This document shows, piece after piece, positions 22,678-34,919 of a stretch of DNA of 64,000 nucleotides (its first letter is position 1; the number at the start of each line of letters is the position of its first letter). Where the stretch lies: NCBI GenBank assembly GCA_032433595.1, contig JASWJB010000008.1:124001-188000 (forward strand), given 5' to 3'. The notes under the pieces are model-generated. The model was not told the origin of the DNA and ran no database searches. It saw nothing but the letters and a program-made list of their open reading frames with translations. The position numbers and the translations under genes were made by a program. The DNA comes from Conoideocrella luteorostrata. Taxonomy: Eukaryota > Ascomycota > Sordariomycetes > Hypocreales > Clavicipitaceae.

Positions 22678-23155
22678 AGCTGTAATAAGGGCGGCAAGTT
22701 TGGACAACGATAGGTGCTCGGTATGCCGTCCACAGCAACTTTAACAACCCGATGGAGACCAGCAACCGAATTGACAAGATCTGTCTCGGTCTCGGTTGAC
22801 GGGCGAAGGGCGTAACAGGAATTCGACTTTTGACATGGACCCACTTGTGGCCAAGCCAAAGGCGCCATCACGGACGCCATGAAAGGCAGGAGAACAAATC
22901 CGGCACACAAACACCCGCCCAACAAATATTAACACTGGTGCAGTGGGAAAAGGCGCAGAGCAAATTGCTTCACGTGAATTCGGTGGGAAAAGACTCATCA
23001 TACGCGCAGTACATGTCTGGCTATTGCCCATTCGCAAGTCGACTTCCAGATATGTTTTTTTTTGTTTGCTACGCCTAACAACTCGCCAACCTGTCGTTAA
23101 TTTACACAAAATTACACCATTGTTGATACAATATTCCTTTACACACATTGGCCTG
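22678..23155. other. Intergenic region between GNAT and 7TM-RGS genes
   Basis: No gene, RNA or repeat is supported here. It lies upstream of the GNAT gene and downstream of the receptor gene. Confidence 0.55.
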
Positions 23156-25046
23156 CTATTGTTTAGCGTGGCGATGGCGCATCATTTGAATGATTGATCG
23201 ACCCGTCTCAACAGCTTCAGCCGCCTCGATCGAACCTCGCCGGTCCTTGACAAACTTGGGCCACGTGTTGGTGAGAACAAGATACTTGATGTGTTTTTCT
23301 GAGTCATCAAACACCGTTTCGTCGAAAGAGTCGGGCACTTCACCCCAGTAGGCCACTCGATCTTCGATTGTGTGCACATCGTTACCCGCCTTCTCAGAAC
23401 CAACGGAAGCTGCGTCCATTGATTTTGACTGCACTCCCGTAAAACTGAAAGGAATAGCAGGGTCAACTTCACTCTTCTCGCCGTAGAGAATACGAGCGGG
23501 TAATTCAAAAATAGCCTCCAACTTCTTGAATTCAGATGACGCAATGTTGATAGGAAACTCGGCGTCCTTGATGCTAATGAATTCGGTGTAGATGTGAAGA
23601 GCGCGGTTGAATTTCTTGCGGACAAGCTCACGAGTAGACTCATCTTTGTGGCCATCGCTAGCTCCCTGAGGCAGCGAGGCCCTCCATTCGGCAACGCTGG
23701 TAAGGAAAGCGATGTTCTCACCAGAAAAGTCGCGTAACGAAGAGAATTGTTGGAGTGGGGTAGGGTTGCGCTCCAGTACATATTCAAGTGCACTCATGGT
23801 TAGGATACTCTCTTGAGAATCAGTAGACTTGACGGAGCCAGAGATGGACTTGTGCCCAGTCATCAATGACTCCACAACGGTGGATGTGGTATTTAGTGAT
23901 TTGGCGCTGGAGCCAGAAGCTTTATTCTTGGACTCCCATTGCGCGATGACGTCGAGGGTCTCCCGGCGCAGAGTACCGGCCTGCATGACTTCCCAGCAGG
24001 GTAGGAAGACCGTGAACACTTCCAGGATCCAGATGGAGATGGCGAACCTGTTGGGCCGTTAGATCGAGCAAACTAAAGTAGTGCCATACTTCTGTTACAT
24101 ACCATTGCGGAGGCACAAAGTACTTGTTCACGGCTTCCATGCCGGGAACATAGAGGGCGATCAGCCACATTGGAGTCGCATGAAGACTACAGGAAGACTT
24201 GTAAATGCACTGTCGTTACGAAGGGGTTCAATAGAATGCTCGACTCACCCAGCGACGGCACAGCCAATGGTTTGGGTCCTCCATCCATGGGTGTTATGGG
24301 CATTGTGAGATTTCCAAAGAATGCAAGGAGCAACAAACCAGGCCCAGATAAATTGCCACAAGATGCTGGGCCACCACTCCCAGCCACGACCTTGTTGCAT
24401 CTTCTGCTCCATCTGTGTGCCATGAACTTCAGTTCCGGGGATGCCCCAGCCGGAATGGAACTTCCGTGAGATCAGATACATGAAAATGGTGAGAAACAGC
24501 TGCAGTGACACTGTTAGAATAGTGCGTGGACCGTGACGCAGTTTGGTTCCCCTCAAAACATACCTGAAAGCCCATGCCAATACCAACAAGGAGAACCATC
24601 TTGGACGTGTAGTCCAGCTTTTTGAAACGGCCATAAATACCCTTGCCGCACCTAGGCTTCGCCGGTATATCTGCAAGTCGGTTGAGGTACCTTTGCTGGG
24701 CTTGAGCGACGTAAAGGAACCGACCGTTGGAAGCGTGAAATAGGGCAATGCCGAGAGGCAGGTAAATGCCCATGATCCAATACTCGGATTCCTCAGGAGC
24801 CAACGCCCCGATGACATATGCAAGCTGAGCCGACAACCAGTAGAGGTGCAGCAACACCACAGCTATCAGCGAAAGGCCGATGCCTCGAATTCGGAGAATG
24901 TGCGAGTGGCGATTTGAGATGAGATATCCCATACCACAGAGTAGAAGGAACGTCCAGATGCTGGCCCAGCATAACCACCAAATACCGACGCTATCGAGAT
25001 TGACTTGCGGCTTGGAATCCGCCGTTATACCGAATTCGGAGCCCAT
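23156..25046 (-). CDS. 7TM-RGS fusion receptor (GprK-like)
   Basis: A four-exon gene for about 569 residues: 25046-24564, 24499-24249, 24186-24103 and 24047-23156; all phases agree. The N-terminal half has about seven membrane segments, including IWWLCWASIWTFLLLCGMGY, LSLIAVVLLHLYWLSAQLAY, LFLTIFMYLISRKF, ILWQFIWAWFVAPCILW and WLIALYVPGM. The C-terminal half is a soluble RGS-type domain starting around SALEYVLERNPTPLQQF, with the expected helical blocks FLTSVAEW, RALHIYTEFI and KYLVLTNTWPKFVKD. This order, receptor-like helices then RGS, is that of fungal GprK-type proteins and of plant RGS1. RGS domains accelerate GTP hydrolysis by G-alpha subunits, so the protein should sense a signal at a membrane and damp G-protein signalling; the ligand is unknown. 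Confidence 0.87.
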
Positions 25047-26292
25047 GATGGCGGCTAGTCAAGACTTGGATGTCAATGTCTCCGATTGATGATGCAGCAA
25101 CCAACTGTGCAGGTCGTTGTTATTGGATAATGAGGCTAAAAGTCAAGAGAAGCAATGAAAGATACGGAACGGCTGGCGGCAAGAGATGTCTTTCACCGAC
25201 TCAGATGTTCTCGATACAGATGCGGAGTGCAGTAATGGAATACTGAAGCTCTTCATACCTGGATTTGACGATTCATATGGTCGGAACCCATTCGGCGCAG
25301 TTCAACAAAGCCCCAGCCTTTGTTAGAACGGGGGAGGTTGTTGATTAAGTATTAGACGACCGTCTTATTGGGTATGAGTCCCAGTCCATCAGCAAATGGA
25401 AGAGCCACGATAGGGAACATATACAGGGTAATGAAAAAGAAGGGACAGCCAAATGGGGCAAATCTAGAAAAAGAAAGGCAAGAAGAGACGCCTGGTCGAA
25501 AAGCGTTAGGGATAACTAGCTAACTGACATGTTCTCTCTCCTCGTGCCTACCAGGAACAGAGGCCACCATCCACACCACCCAGAAGTCAGTACATTTCCC
25601 GTTGGCTTGCAGTGTTTGCTACCTGCCGGCCTTCTCGTCCAGTTCCCCGCCTGCTTTGTCACATCAAGCCTGTCCAGTGGCATGGGCCCGGGCGCGGAAC
25701 CCTGCAACCTCGCTGCATGAGCTGGGGATGGCTGGAGGGCTAACCTGCATGCTCCGCATCATTAGCTGTTGATCCCTGGCTAGACGTGATGTGTCTGAAT
25801 TCACAGTGATCACAGGCCACAACGCGCCACCACGACATCAGTGGCTGACCGTCCGGTTGGTTCTGCGCCATGGTCGTGAGTAGAGCAGAGGGGCATGATG
25901 GTTTGTTCCGCGCTTGCACAAGTAGAAAACGAAGCAAAATCACATATTGTATGAAATAGACCAAGGAAATTATGCAAATGGTGGCGCTGTGTCGGCGGCC
26001 ATGGACACCGGCATTCATGATTCGTGAGTGAGCTACGGCACTTGCGCTGAAACGGCGTATTTCCATGTCGAGTCAATCGCACTTGGACCAATTGACATGG
26101 CACATCACCAAGCTTAACTACTATTGTAGCATTGTATTGCACGTACTCCATATATGTGAGCAGTCACCAACGATATGATTTGCGCGGGACCAGGGACCCT
26201 GAAATGGCTCCTGTTGGCACCATATGGGAAATTCGTCACAAACCTTGAGTAAATAATGCTCTGTCCCCAGTTGTGTGTTTTGGCTATTCCGT

Positions 26293-26308
26293 GCTCCGTA
26301 CTCCGTAT
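26293..26308. repeat. Tandem CTCCGTA half-sites
   Basis: Two direct CTCCGTA units (GCTCCGTACTCCGTAT) in noncoding DNA, of the same family as the palindromes. Confidence 0.7.
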
Positions 26309-28119
26309 ACTAGCTATACACCAGTTACAACTGGATCCAACCTGATCAGTCGCATCATGAGATTTCATGAAATGCTGCGAACCCACGGAGTAATACGCCC
26401 GTACATGCTCAGTATTACGAGTACATCAATGTTGTTCATCATACCCCTTTCCCTTTTCCAAGGATAAATTGTCCACCCGCAGCTGGAGGTGCCGACCTCT
26501 GTCGGTCGCCACACAAAGTTCTCCCAGGCCCGACAAGGGTATGGGTGGCCAAAAATGGCGTCAATGGCTGCCATCACCGCGCTAAATCCGCCAAAGCTAG
26601 CTGAATGGCGCAACCAAGTCGTGTGAGAAGGCGGAGAGCCAGACGTTGGAAGAGTCAGGGCACAGCTCGCTGCAGGCAGGCTCGTCCTGGCCTGGCGTGC
26701 CTCAAGAGAGTCTCATGAGAGTAACGGCATTTGAATGGGCCGAAACCACCAGGCATGGTTGGTCTTGCATATCCAAAGAGACGGGCAAATAATTTGATTG
26801 GTCAAGTCTAATGTTTGATTGGGCTTGGTTTCTCATCCTCATTGACGTGGTGAACGCCAACACTCGTCGCCTTCTCGCCTCTCAGCCTTACCGGTGCCGT
26901 AAACTTGGAGCTCTTGGCTGTGATCTCGCTCGACCAGAAATCTTGCCGGCCAACAAGAGGTATGACGCTTTCAAGCCAAGAGGTGCATTGCATCGAGCAG
27001 AAGCAAAGCTACATTTTGAAGGGCGGGGGAGGCAAGGTTGATTCTCGTGAGAAATACACTTGATCGAGGCTTTGTACCTTTTCCTGTGCCTCGCGTTATG
27101 ATGTCAACTGTGGGAAATGAAAAATTAATGCCAAAAAAGCAACTGCTCGCTCGGTTGGATTTCGGGAGGCACGAGTAAAAAACTTGGTGCGTAGGAGGAA
27201 GAGCAGCTCTACTAGTGCTCTAAACTCCTGCGCCGTCATGGATGGGAACCAGTTTTTCAGACGCCAGGCTCATCATTCGCGTCGTGCTACGCTGGATTGA
27301 CAAGCCTCGATGTTGAGAGCACTTTGGATATGGTTAGAGCGGTCACATACGCCAACAGTGCATGCGCACCAGCCATGAGTTCGCTCACACATGCTGTACG
27401 ACTCGACTGGTTCGCGGGTCGATTCTTTCTTTTGTTGCGCAACCAAGAAAATGAATGACAACCGATGACAAACCCCCAGTAGCCCGTCATGGTTCCCGCT
27501 CGACATCAGAGGCTTGGCTTTATTACCGCTTTTTTGCTCAAAGTTCACGCAGCGGCCTCATGCTCCCTGGCCACACAACTTATCCTCCGAGCGACCCGTA
27601 GAGCACAAATCTTCGGGGCGTTGAGAAATCCCGTCAAACAAATGGTCTGCAATGCCGCACAACAAGCAACGAAGAAGCTAAACAACCGCGGCTGTTCAAA
27701 TTGCGTACTCGAGGACTGTAGGAATGATCATGGGGTGCTTCCGTGTTCACCTTTTTGCGAATATTTTGCCTGCGGACATGTACGGAGTATATTCACGTAT
27801 AGATGAACCAGACCATTCGCGGCCCGTAAAGTGAGACCAAATTGTTCCTCTTTTCCCAGCCAACAAGGATTGAGGCAGGGAATATGGTTGCCGAGGAGGA
27901 TTCAACGGGAACGGCCCACTTCCCGCCCTGAGCGTCTAGGGGCTACAGCGCCAGTTTGTTGTGATGTTGGGGCACGGAGAGCTGGTGATGTCCGGTGCTA
28001 GCTCGGGAAGTTGCCGCTAGGCGAGCAAATAGCATTAGATGGGGGTTGTCCCATCAGCAAGGCCCTCTCAGATAACTTCGGGCCACTCAGGCTTGGCATT
28101 GTCCGGGTGTCCATGTATG

Positions 28120-28132
28120 TACGGAGTACTCC
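28120..28132. repeat. TACGGAGTACTCC inverted half-sites
   Basis: The half-sites occur in the opposite order from the usual palindrome: GGAG then CTCC around a central TA. Confidence 0.7.
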
Positions 28133-28631
28133 ATATGTTTCGCAGGGTGGGTGGGAAAGCAGGGTGTGATTCACGAAAATACCGTTCAAATTGGCATTCA
28201 ATTTAGCTGGGCTTCCCTGTGATCGCAAAGTATATATGAAACTAATGCAGGTCGGTGATTCTTCAGCCGTGTCCCGCAGACGCCGTCACGTCCCTAACAT
28301 GGCGCCCGCATGACGAGCAATTAGACAGCAATATACAATCCTTGGATTGCACAGATCTTTAGCTAGAACATGCAGGGTCAATCAACATCACACACACTCC
28401 CTGGGAGTAATTGACTCGTTCAGTAAGCCTTAATTCCCCCCGTCAAGACTCCCGAGCCGTTGACCACACTAGCGTTCATTTTCATCGTACCGGAACTGTT
28501 CCATAGGATCTCTGTAAGACACAATGCAATATGGGCTACGGATTGAGGAGTTCGTACTATCTATCGCACGGCGCCTGCGCAAACATGTAATATCGCACAC
28601 CATCTTGAAGAATTAGCTACTTGCTGCCTCG

Positions 28632-28979
28632 TCATGGAACAAATGCTCGGCTGCTTGACGCACGCAGGCAAGAATGAGTTGGGAGAAGCTCGAGTGCCTC
28701 GGAGAGTAGTAGGTAGCCTTCAAGCGAATTCCTCCTATATGTAATAGATTTGCGGATTAATTCAAGGTTTTCGAAAGTTACCAGATTATTACCGGCCGGT
28801 TGGACAAATGTTGTGTCCGCGACTTGGGAGGGGACTGCGAGTCTGTTGAGATCGCCCAGCCGTGAGAGGGCTACCTTGAGGATACATAGGTTCAGGCTAA
28901 TTCTGTCCAACTGATTAGACGCAACTGGGGTCTGCCGCTCAATGACACAGGCGCTGCTTATGGACACGTACGCGCTCAT
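28632..28979 (-). other. Open frame of 115 codons, possible gene relic
   Basis: The frame begins with an ATG at 28979 and shows amphipathic helical segments (NQLDRISLNLCILKVALSRL, then ENLELIRKSITYR). The first loosely recalls the helix with a Q-L-x-L pattern followed by a LSRxGD-like end in fungal HeLo-type N-terminal domains. The similarity is weak and from memory of the pattern only. There is no P-loop, prion-forming motif or partner exon nearby. It could equally be a chance frame. Confidence 0.2.
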
Positions 28980-30213
28980 GTCTCTAGCACGTTAATTGAC
29001 GGGTCTCAAGTCTGGGCGATTAGGAAATGAGATCCTGTTGCCGCAACATCCCGGCCGAGCATATCGGTTGTATGTCTCTGATCGAACTCAACTCGGTGTC
29101 CAGGATGGCAAGTCTACCTCTTCAGAGTTAGTACGAGGCACACAAACTCTCAAGCCGGTCACTTCTGCCGGCATGGACATAGAAAAATGGTCAACAGCTT
29201 GCGCTGGCTCCATACAAGAAAAAGCTCTAAACAAGTAATTACAAGACAGTCTAATGGAACCAGCTGAACTTGCAGTTACATCACACAATGCCACAGCAGG
29301 GGGTGAGGAAGCTAAATACGAGCTCCAACTGCCATCGTAGACACAAGCAAATGATGATGTCTTAGTTGTAGCTGAACGGAATTTTCATCCCTTGTGCGCG
29401 TAGATGGCTGCTTCGGATAAGAAGCGTTTCGCATGCATCCTTACGTTCGTTAGCCAATCCGGAATGTATTCGAGCCTGTTCATTAAATGCAATGTTGATA
29501 TCACTTCACACGGAAGACCCCGCGTGGGCTTCGAACTCTGAAATCTGCCTACTGTATTTAGAAGATTGAGGCCGTATTTTGCCTCTCAAATACTGTCGGG
29601 AAGATTGCAGCGCATCTATATCGCTACTATCGCTACGAGCAGTATACAATGTATATCAACAACTCGTGCATGAAGAGCTGAACCTAGCAAGGCGTGCGGA
29701 TGCGCAAATATCTCTTCCCACTAGCATGTACGGGCGATCTTAAATCCCAGCACGTAGCAAGAGTTGCATTTAGCCGTTCTAGGAGCTTCTCGACGTGGCA
29801 GCTCCATGCGCGCACCACATACCCAGTTAGTCTACCGATCAGCGTCACTATATTATGTGTAAGTCCAGTACGTCGGCTTTTAGGGCAAAAAATACTGCTC
29901 TTCGATAATAGTGCAAAATTCAGAGTTCACTTAACGTTCCCACGGTGTGTGTTCTGCAACGAGAAGCGAGACACGCTCTGATAAACTCACTTCCTTAACT
30001 ATAAGTCATCGACTAGGGAATTACTACGATGTAGTCCGCTGAAGGTGGTCAACTTCATTACTTTAGAGAGACTAAGTAAACTCTGTACTTGCAATGACTG
30101 GCGTGACTCACGCACATGTTTGCTTGAATAAAACTCATCGGTCATATTGAAGTTTATAAATAATGTGAGATGTAGTTAGGATTCGTTCATAAACTTCCGC
30201 TGAACCTTTTAAA

Positions 30214-31542
30214 TCACCGAGCTTCCTTTGCCCACGTTTCCCATTCATAAGAAGCAATCATGAATGGCCCTGACCCCTTATAGTCGTTGGAGGTTGTTCG
30301 AACGCTGGTATAATACTGGATGCACATGTTATTAGCAGTTCTAGAAATAATTCATACTCTCTAAGAGCAGGTCAGAGATCGTGCACAATATAACTTGCCT
30401 CAAAAGTTACATTTGACGATGCCAATCCGCATTCCGCAACTGTTCCGGTAAATGACAAGGTGCCGTTCTTCCCTGGCCGCACAAATTCATGTACTAAACC
30501 ACGGTATGCATTCTTCGCTGTTTGCAGGAACTCAGACTCCTTCAAATACCCAAGCTTTACGCCTTTGAGTAGGCCGAAGGTAAACATGGCAGAGGCGCTA
30601 CTTTCAATGTAGTTTCCTTTCTTTCCTGGATATGGCGCATCCATCACTTGCCACCAACCATGCGACTTAGGATCTTGAGCTTTCTTCAAGGCAGACGCGA
30701 GGCCAGTGTATATGTGCATCAGCTTAACATAGCCCGGGTGGAATTTTGGGAATACCTGTAGCGTCTCGATCAAGGACATGAAGTACCAGCCTACAGCGCG
30801 ACCCCATACATGCGGCGCCCGTCCAGTCGCAGGATCAGCCCATGGTGCCTTGTCGGTTATCTCTGCCCAGCCGTGGACCATCAACCCAGACTCAAGATCC
30901 AGGGTGTGATTATTGAGAAGGGTGTATTGAAGTAGAATATCATCCCATGCAGTAGCGTTGTCTTTGTCAAACAGGCCAGTCCACCTCGCGTAGAATGAGT
31001 CTGCCATGAAGATACCGTCGAGCCACATCTGGTTCGCGAACTGAGGTTTGCGGTGCCTGATATAGTATTAGTGAGCATTAATATTATCGTTAGAGCCGCA
31101 TACATGCGCTCTGACAAAACATGGAAAGAGTTTACCAAAAGCCGCCAGACGGTGTTCTCGGATGAGAGTTAATATGATTTCGAACGATATCAGCTGCCGA
31201 CTTGTACTTTTCCTCGCCAGTCTGACCGTACAAATATAGATAAATATTTGCCATGCGGTATTCATCCAAGGAATATACGCCATCCTTCCAGCCTTTGATG
31301 GTACCGTCTTGCTGAACGACCTTTCCGTCAATTTGACCACGCAACCACCTGAGATATTTTTCATCGCGTTTTAGTTCGTAGGCTTTCTCGAATCCCATGT
31401 AAAGCGTTGCTGGCTGGTAGCCAAGCAGATCTGACTTGACTCCATTTTGAATAAAAGTATCTGCAAGCCACGTGAGGTACGGCCCGTCTTTCGGGGGAGC
31501 AGCAACAGCTCCGAGAGCCAAGAATGCGAGGAACAACTTCAT
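30214..31542 (-). CDS. GH105 unsaturated rhamnogalacturonyl hydrolase-like enzyme
   Basis: A three-exon gene for about 392 residues: 31542-31136, 31056-30387 and 30315-30214; introns of 79 and 71 nt fit consensus and phase. The last exon encodes YYTSVRTTSNDYKGSGPF and a short tail, the expected end of this family; without it the protein would stop early at a spurious TGA. MKLFLAFLALGAVAA is a signal peptide. Family marks include GWKDGVYSLDEYRMANIYLY, QMWLDGIFMADSFYARW (with an Asp at the expected catalytic position), HVWGRAVGWYFMSLIETL and ESSASAMFTFGLLKGVKLGY. GH105 enzymes hydrate and cleave the unsaturated uronic acid left by rhamnogalacturonan lyases. I infer a secreted pectin-fragment degrader. 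An MCT-like transporter follows on the same strand. Confidence 0.88.
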
Positions 31543-32327
31543 TTTGAGATCATGGCACGACTATTGTTAAAGGTTATCCGGAGGTGAAGCATTTACATTG
31601 TATGGGTCCTCACTGCCGTTTTATAACTAACACGATGGCCTGCATGTAGATCAACGGTGCAACACCCCGCCTTTGTAACCGACGGCTCGATCCCCCCTCG
31701 CGCATGAGTCTTGAGGAATCACCGGATAAAGTCAGAATATGTCTATTACCCTTGCTAAGATTTCTGTATCCAAGATGAGAAACGGGAGGCGGTGGTCCTT
31801 TGGTCCAAACTACAGAGAAGTTTACAGCACAGCATTGGCATAGACAACACTTGGTTCGTAGAGCTCTCATCTAGACAGGCCACCGTCGCTTTGTATCTCA
31901 GTATCCGATAATTTATGTTGTTGTTTCCTGGAATAATTCTTCCAAGTTTAGCGTTTTAGCAAGACTGCGCTGTGAAGAGAGAGCCGTGGAGATGGTGCAA
32001 CGTAGTGCTGAGAACACTAGTTGAAGAAAACTATTTATCCACCAATCCGAGTCGTCTTACGCATCTCTCTCCGCTAATGCCCTTTTGTGTCCTCGTGGGA
32101 CTTGAGAATAGAGTTTGCGCTCGGACGACGAAGCCTCGCCATGCCTGTTCATGCTTATTGCATTTATCCATTAATTCGCATACCGAAATTGTTTTTAACC
32201 TTTGGGTAACTAGAGCATTCAACGTGGCATAACCATCCGCGGAAGTTTTTCTCTGGACTCATGACTGCTTCACATGTGTTTGCATCTTGCCATTATCCGT
32301 TGGCCCGAGCTCCCATGAGTGTGCTTT
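31543..32327. other. Intergenic region between GH105 and transporter
   Basis: The likely GH105 promoter region and the transporter 3' end. No other gene or repeat was recognised. Confidence 0.6.
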
Positions 32328-33769
32328 TCATGGATGTCGAGAACAAGCAGTTGATAGACAGCTTGACAGTGACTGGGATGAGAGACTGCGCAGCAGTTTA
32401 CAGAAAGGAGCCCATGCTCCAAATATTGCAGTGATGCCAGTGAACAAGATCATTGGCCCATACTTGGTTGCGTAGCCTAGGGTTTCTTCTGACAGGGCCC
32501 CCCAAGCTGAAGTTAGGGCACCACTGACCGGTCCTCCAAGAACAAACCCCAGACCTCTACCGCCGAGCAACATTCCGAAGATGACGGCAGTGTCAGACGA
32601 TGAATCGTCACGCTGTATCTCGCGACACATGCTGCTCCAAGTGCTTGAGAAGCCACCTGCAAAGAACCCGTACGCTAGCACGAATACTATCATGTTGGCG
32701 ACGTGACGACTGAGCCCCCATAGAGCGAAGACAGGCACGGCGCTGCCAAGTGACGATATCAGAATAACACCAGTCGCAGATAACCTATCCCCGAGAATGC
32801 CATGGACGATGGCGCCGGGTATGGACGCGAGCGAGAACAAAGCCACAAGAATCGGCCCCGTACTTGACGAAAGACCAATGTTGGACGCATAGCTAGCCAT
32901 GTATGTACTTGGCATAATGTATCCGAGAGCCTGGACAGCAATGCCAATCTGCATCATCCAGAACGGCGTATGTCGCAAGAATTCGAACGAGATCGGTCGA
33001 GGTTGGGATGATCGAGAAAGAGGCACGCGAGGTTTCAAAAAGAAGAGTAGTGGGCACGTCAAGATGGCCGAGGCGATTGTCCAGGAAAGTAAGGTTGCCT
33101 TCAGTCCAAAACGCTCGAGAAGCTGGCTGAAGATGAATGGCATGGCTACGCCGACTGCCGCTTTACCGCTCCACATGACCCCATATGCCATTCCTTTGCG
33201 CTCAGTGAACCATTCGTCCATATACATAGACATTGGACTGAAGAGCAACCCACATCCAATCGCATACAACACCCCCTGTGTGGCAATAAGACCACCGACG
33301 GTGTTGACAAATGCCGATGCCACCAAGCTGATGACGGTCATGGACAAACCAAGAGGACCGCACCATTGACGCAAGTGAGGATATCGTCGTAACATCAGAA
33401 ATATAACCGGCATGATCAAATACATTATGCCCATCTGCGAGGTTCCAATTGTGGCGAAAGACCCGGACGAGCCCTTGATGCCGCTTCTAGAGGTATAATA
33501 ATCTTGAAATATGCCGTAAGATACGGAATAGCCTAAAAACTAATGTCAGCAGTCACCAGGAGCCTGTAAGCCACGACAGCAAAGCATATACCCCAGATCG
33601 GGACCTGTGCCAGCGTGCAACATGCCAGAGCAACATATGCACCTCGTCCACGGTCAGTCGGCGGCATTGAACCGCCGGTGTGAAGGGCATCATCGTCGCC
33701 ATGACCAGCAAACCCATTTTCATGACTGACGGAACCGGCCTCTCGAGATTCGAGCTCGTGTTCACTCAT
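32328..33769 (-). CDS. MCT-like MFS transporter
   Basis: A two-exon gene: exon 1 from 33769 (another in-frame ATG lies at 33778) to 33592, a 59-nt intron, and exon 2 from 33532 to 32328. The product is about 460 residues. A short acidic cytosolic N-terminus ends in a proline-containing region, then helix 1 reads ALACCTLAQVPIWGYSVSYG across the intron, followed by GIFQDYYTSR, a pattern typical of fungal monocarboxylate-transporter-like (Mch) proteins. About 12 helices are visible, with the loop EWFTERKGMAYGVMWSGKAAVG after helix 4 and LGGRGLGFVLGGPVSGAL near helix 11. Mch-family proteins move small organic acids or other solutes by proton coupling; many fungal members have no known substrate. 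Plasma-membrane location is inferred. Its neighbour is a secreted GH105 hydrolase. Confidence 0.87.
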
Positions 33770-34919
33770 TGTAAGCATTGAAATAAGAATAAGGACCGTA
33801 TACGGCTGATGGAGTTGCTTCTACCCGGCTGCCGTGCGGAAGATACGGGGAGTAAATCGGAGAAGAGCTGCTAGGTTTGTATTTAAATATATTTTCCATC
33901 AAGGAACTTTCGATGCCGATTGATGACGGCACGGGGTGGGGCCGTGATAAAGAAATGTGACCGACATCGCCCTCTGATCTGCAAATCGGGAGGACTTTGT
34001 TGGCCGCGCCCTGTTGGTGACTTATAGATTGCGTTGATCCAGAAGGTCATTGGTTCAGACAAATATAAACATTTCAATCGCCTGTATCCGCCTCCTTAGT
34101 TGGTAAACACCGGCAGGATATGACTCACGGAACTGACAACATGTCGGATTCCCTACTTGGGATTTGCAGAAGTACCTTGATTGCAATCATTCAACGGTTC
34201 ACCTTAACAGCACCCGCTCTCACCATTCCGTATCTATCATACTCTCCCATGAGCCGTTCAAAATTCAATTTCCTAGACGTGAGCCACCCCGAAGTCTTTC
34301 TGCAGACTTGCGAAAGAGTCTCTAGCTCTCAGATACATGTTGGCGGCGCTACAGCTGTAATGACAGGCTGGAAGCATCTCCCTCCGCGTGCAGGCTTCCT
34401 GAACATGCACGCGCTGATTTTCCGGGCCACATGCAGAACGGCTCACACGATCAATTACTTTTTCTGAATGCTACCCGCCAGCCACCCCGGTGAGCTCCGA
34501 GCCCAACTAACAACAAATTGCGCTGATAATCGCCGTGCCGTTCTGCTCAGCCCAATGAGAGGGCTGTCAGTTCTCCATGCCAAGACCTTGGTGTCACCCA
34601 CCAAACCCAGGTCCGGAAGGAGGAAACGCCATCAGCTGGCGACAAAGCTGATAGTACCAGCTCGGATTGTTGGGCCGAAGGCGATTTTGCAATTAGCCAA
34701 CGATGATAGTAGACGAGATGTAGAACAGCTTGATAAGGAGGGCGGAGGATCCCGACATCCCACAAGCACCTCCAAACCGATTGTTCGCTTCCTCTTGCGC
34801 GCCGTCTGGTGATGTCACGGTCGGATAACTGGCGAGGCGCTTTAGAGATCACATCATCTTGTTAACGCTTCGATTCGGCCAGCAAGCTCTCAACGTCGCC
34901 AGCGGTCAAGATCAGGAAA
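33770..34919. other. Divergent intergenic region between transporter and SurE genes
   Basis: About 1.15 kb shared between two divergently transcribed genes. It presumably contains both promoters. Short open frames here (for example near 34468-34812) lack recognisable motifs. Confidence 0.55.

Larger units (their letters stand above)
25047..30213. other. Gene-poor 5.2-kb region
   Basis: No convincing gene was found apart from one low-confidence open frame at 28632-28979. Short frames have no domain signature. CTCCGTA-type motifs occur near 26293, 27778 and 28120. The interval includes the promoter of the 7TM-RGS gene. No transposon ends or RNA genes were recognised. Confidence 0.5.

Noticed and set aside
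9337..30213. Repeat-induced point mutation of transposon relics
   Set aside because: The gene-poor stretches are not strikingly AT-rich by eye and I could not identify a parental element; base counts were not computed.
34468..34812. 114-codon open frame between transporter and SurE genes
   Set aside because: Lies in a divergent promoter region and has no motif.
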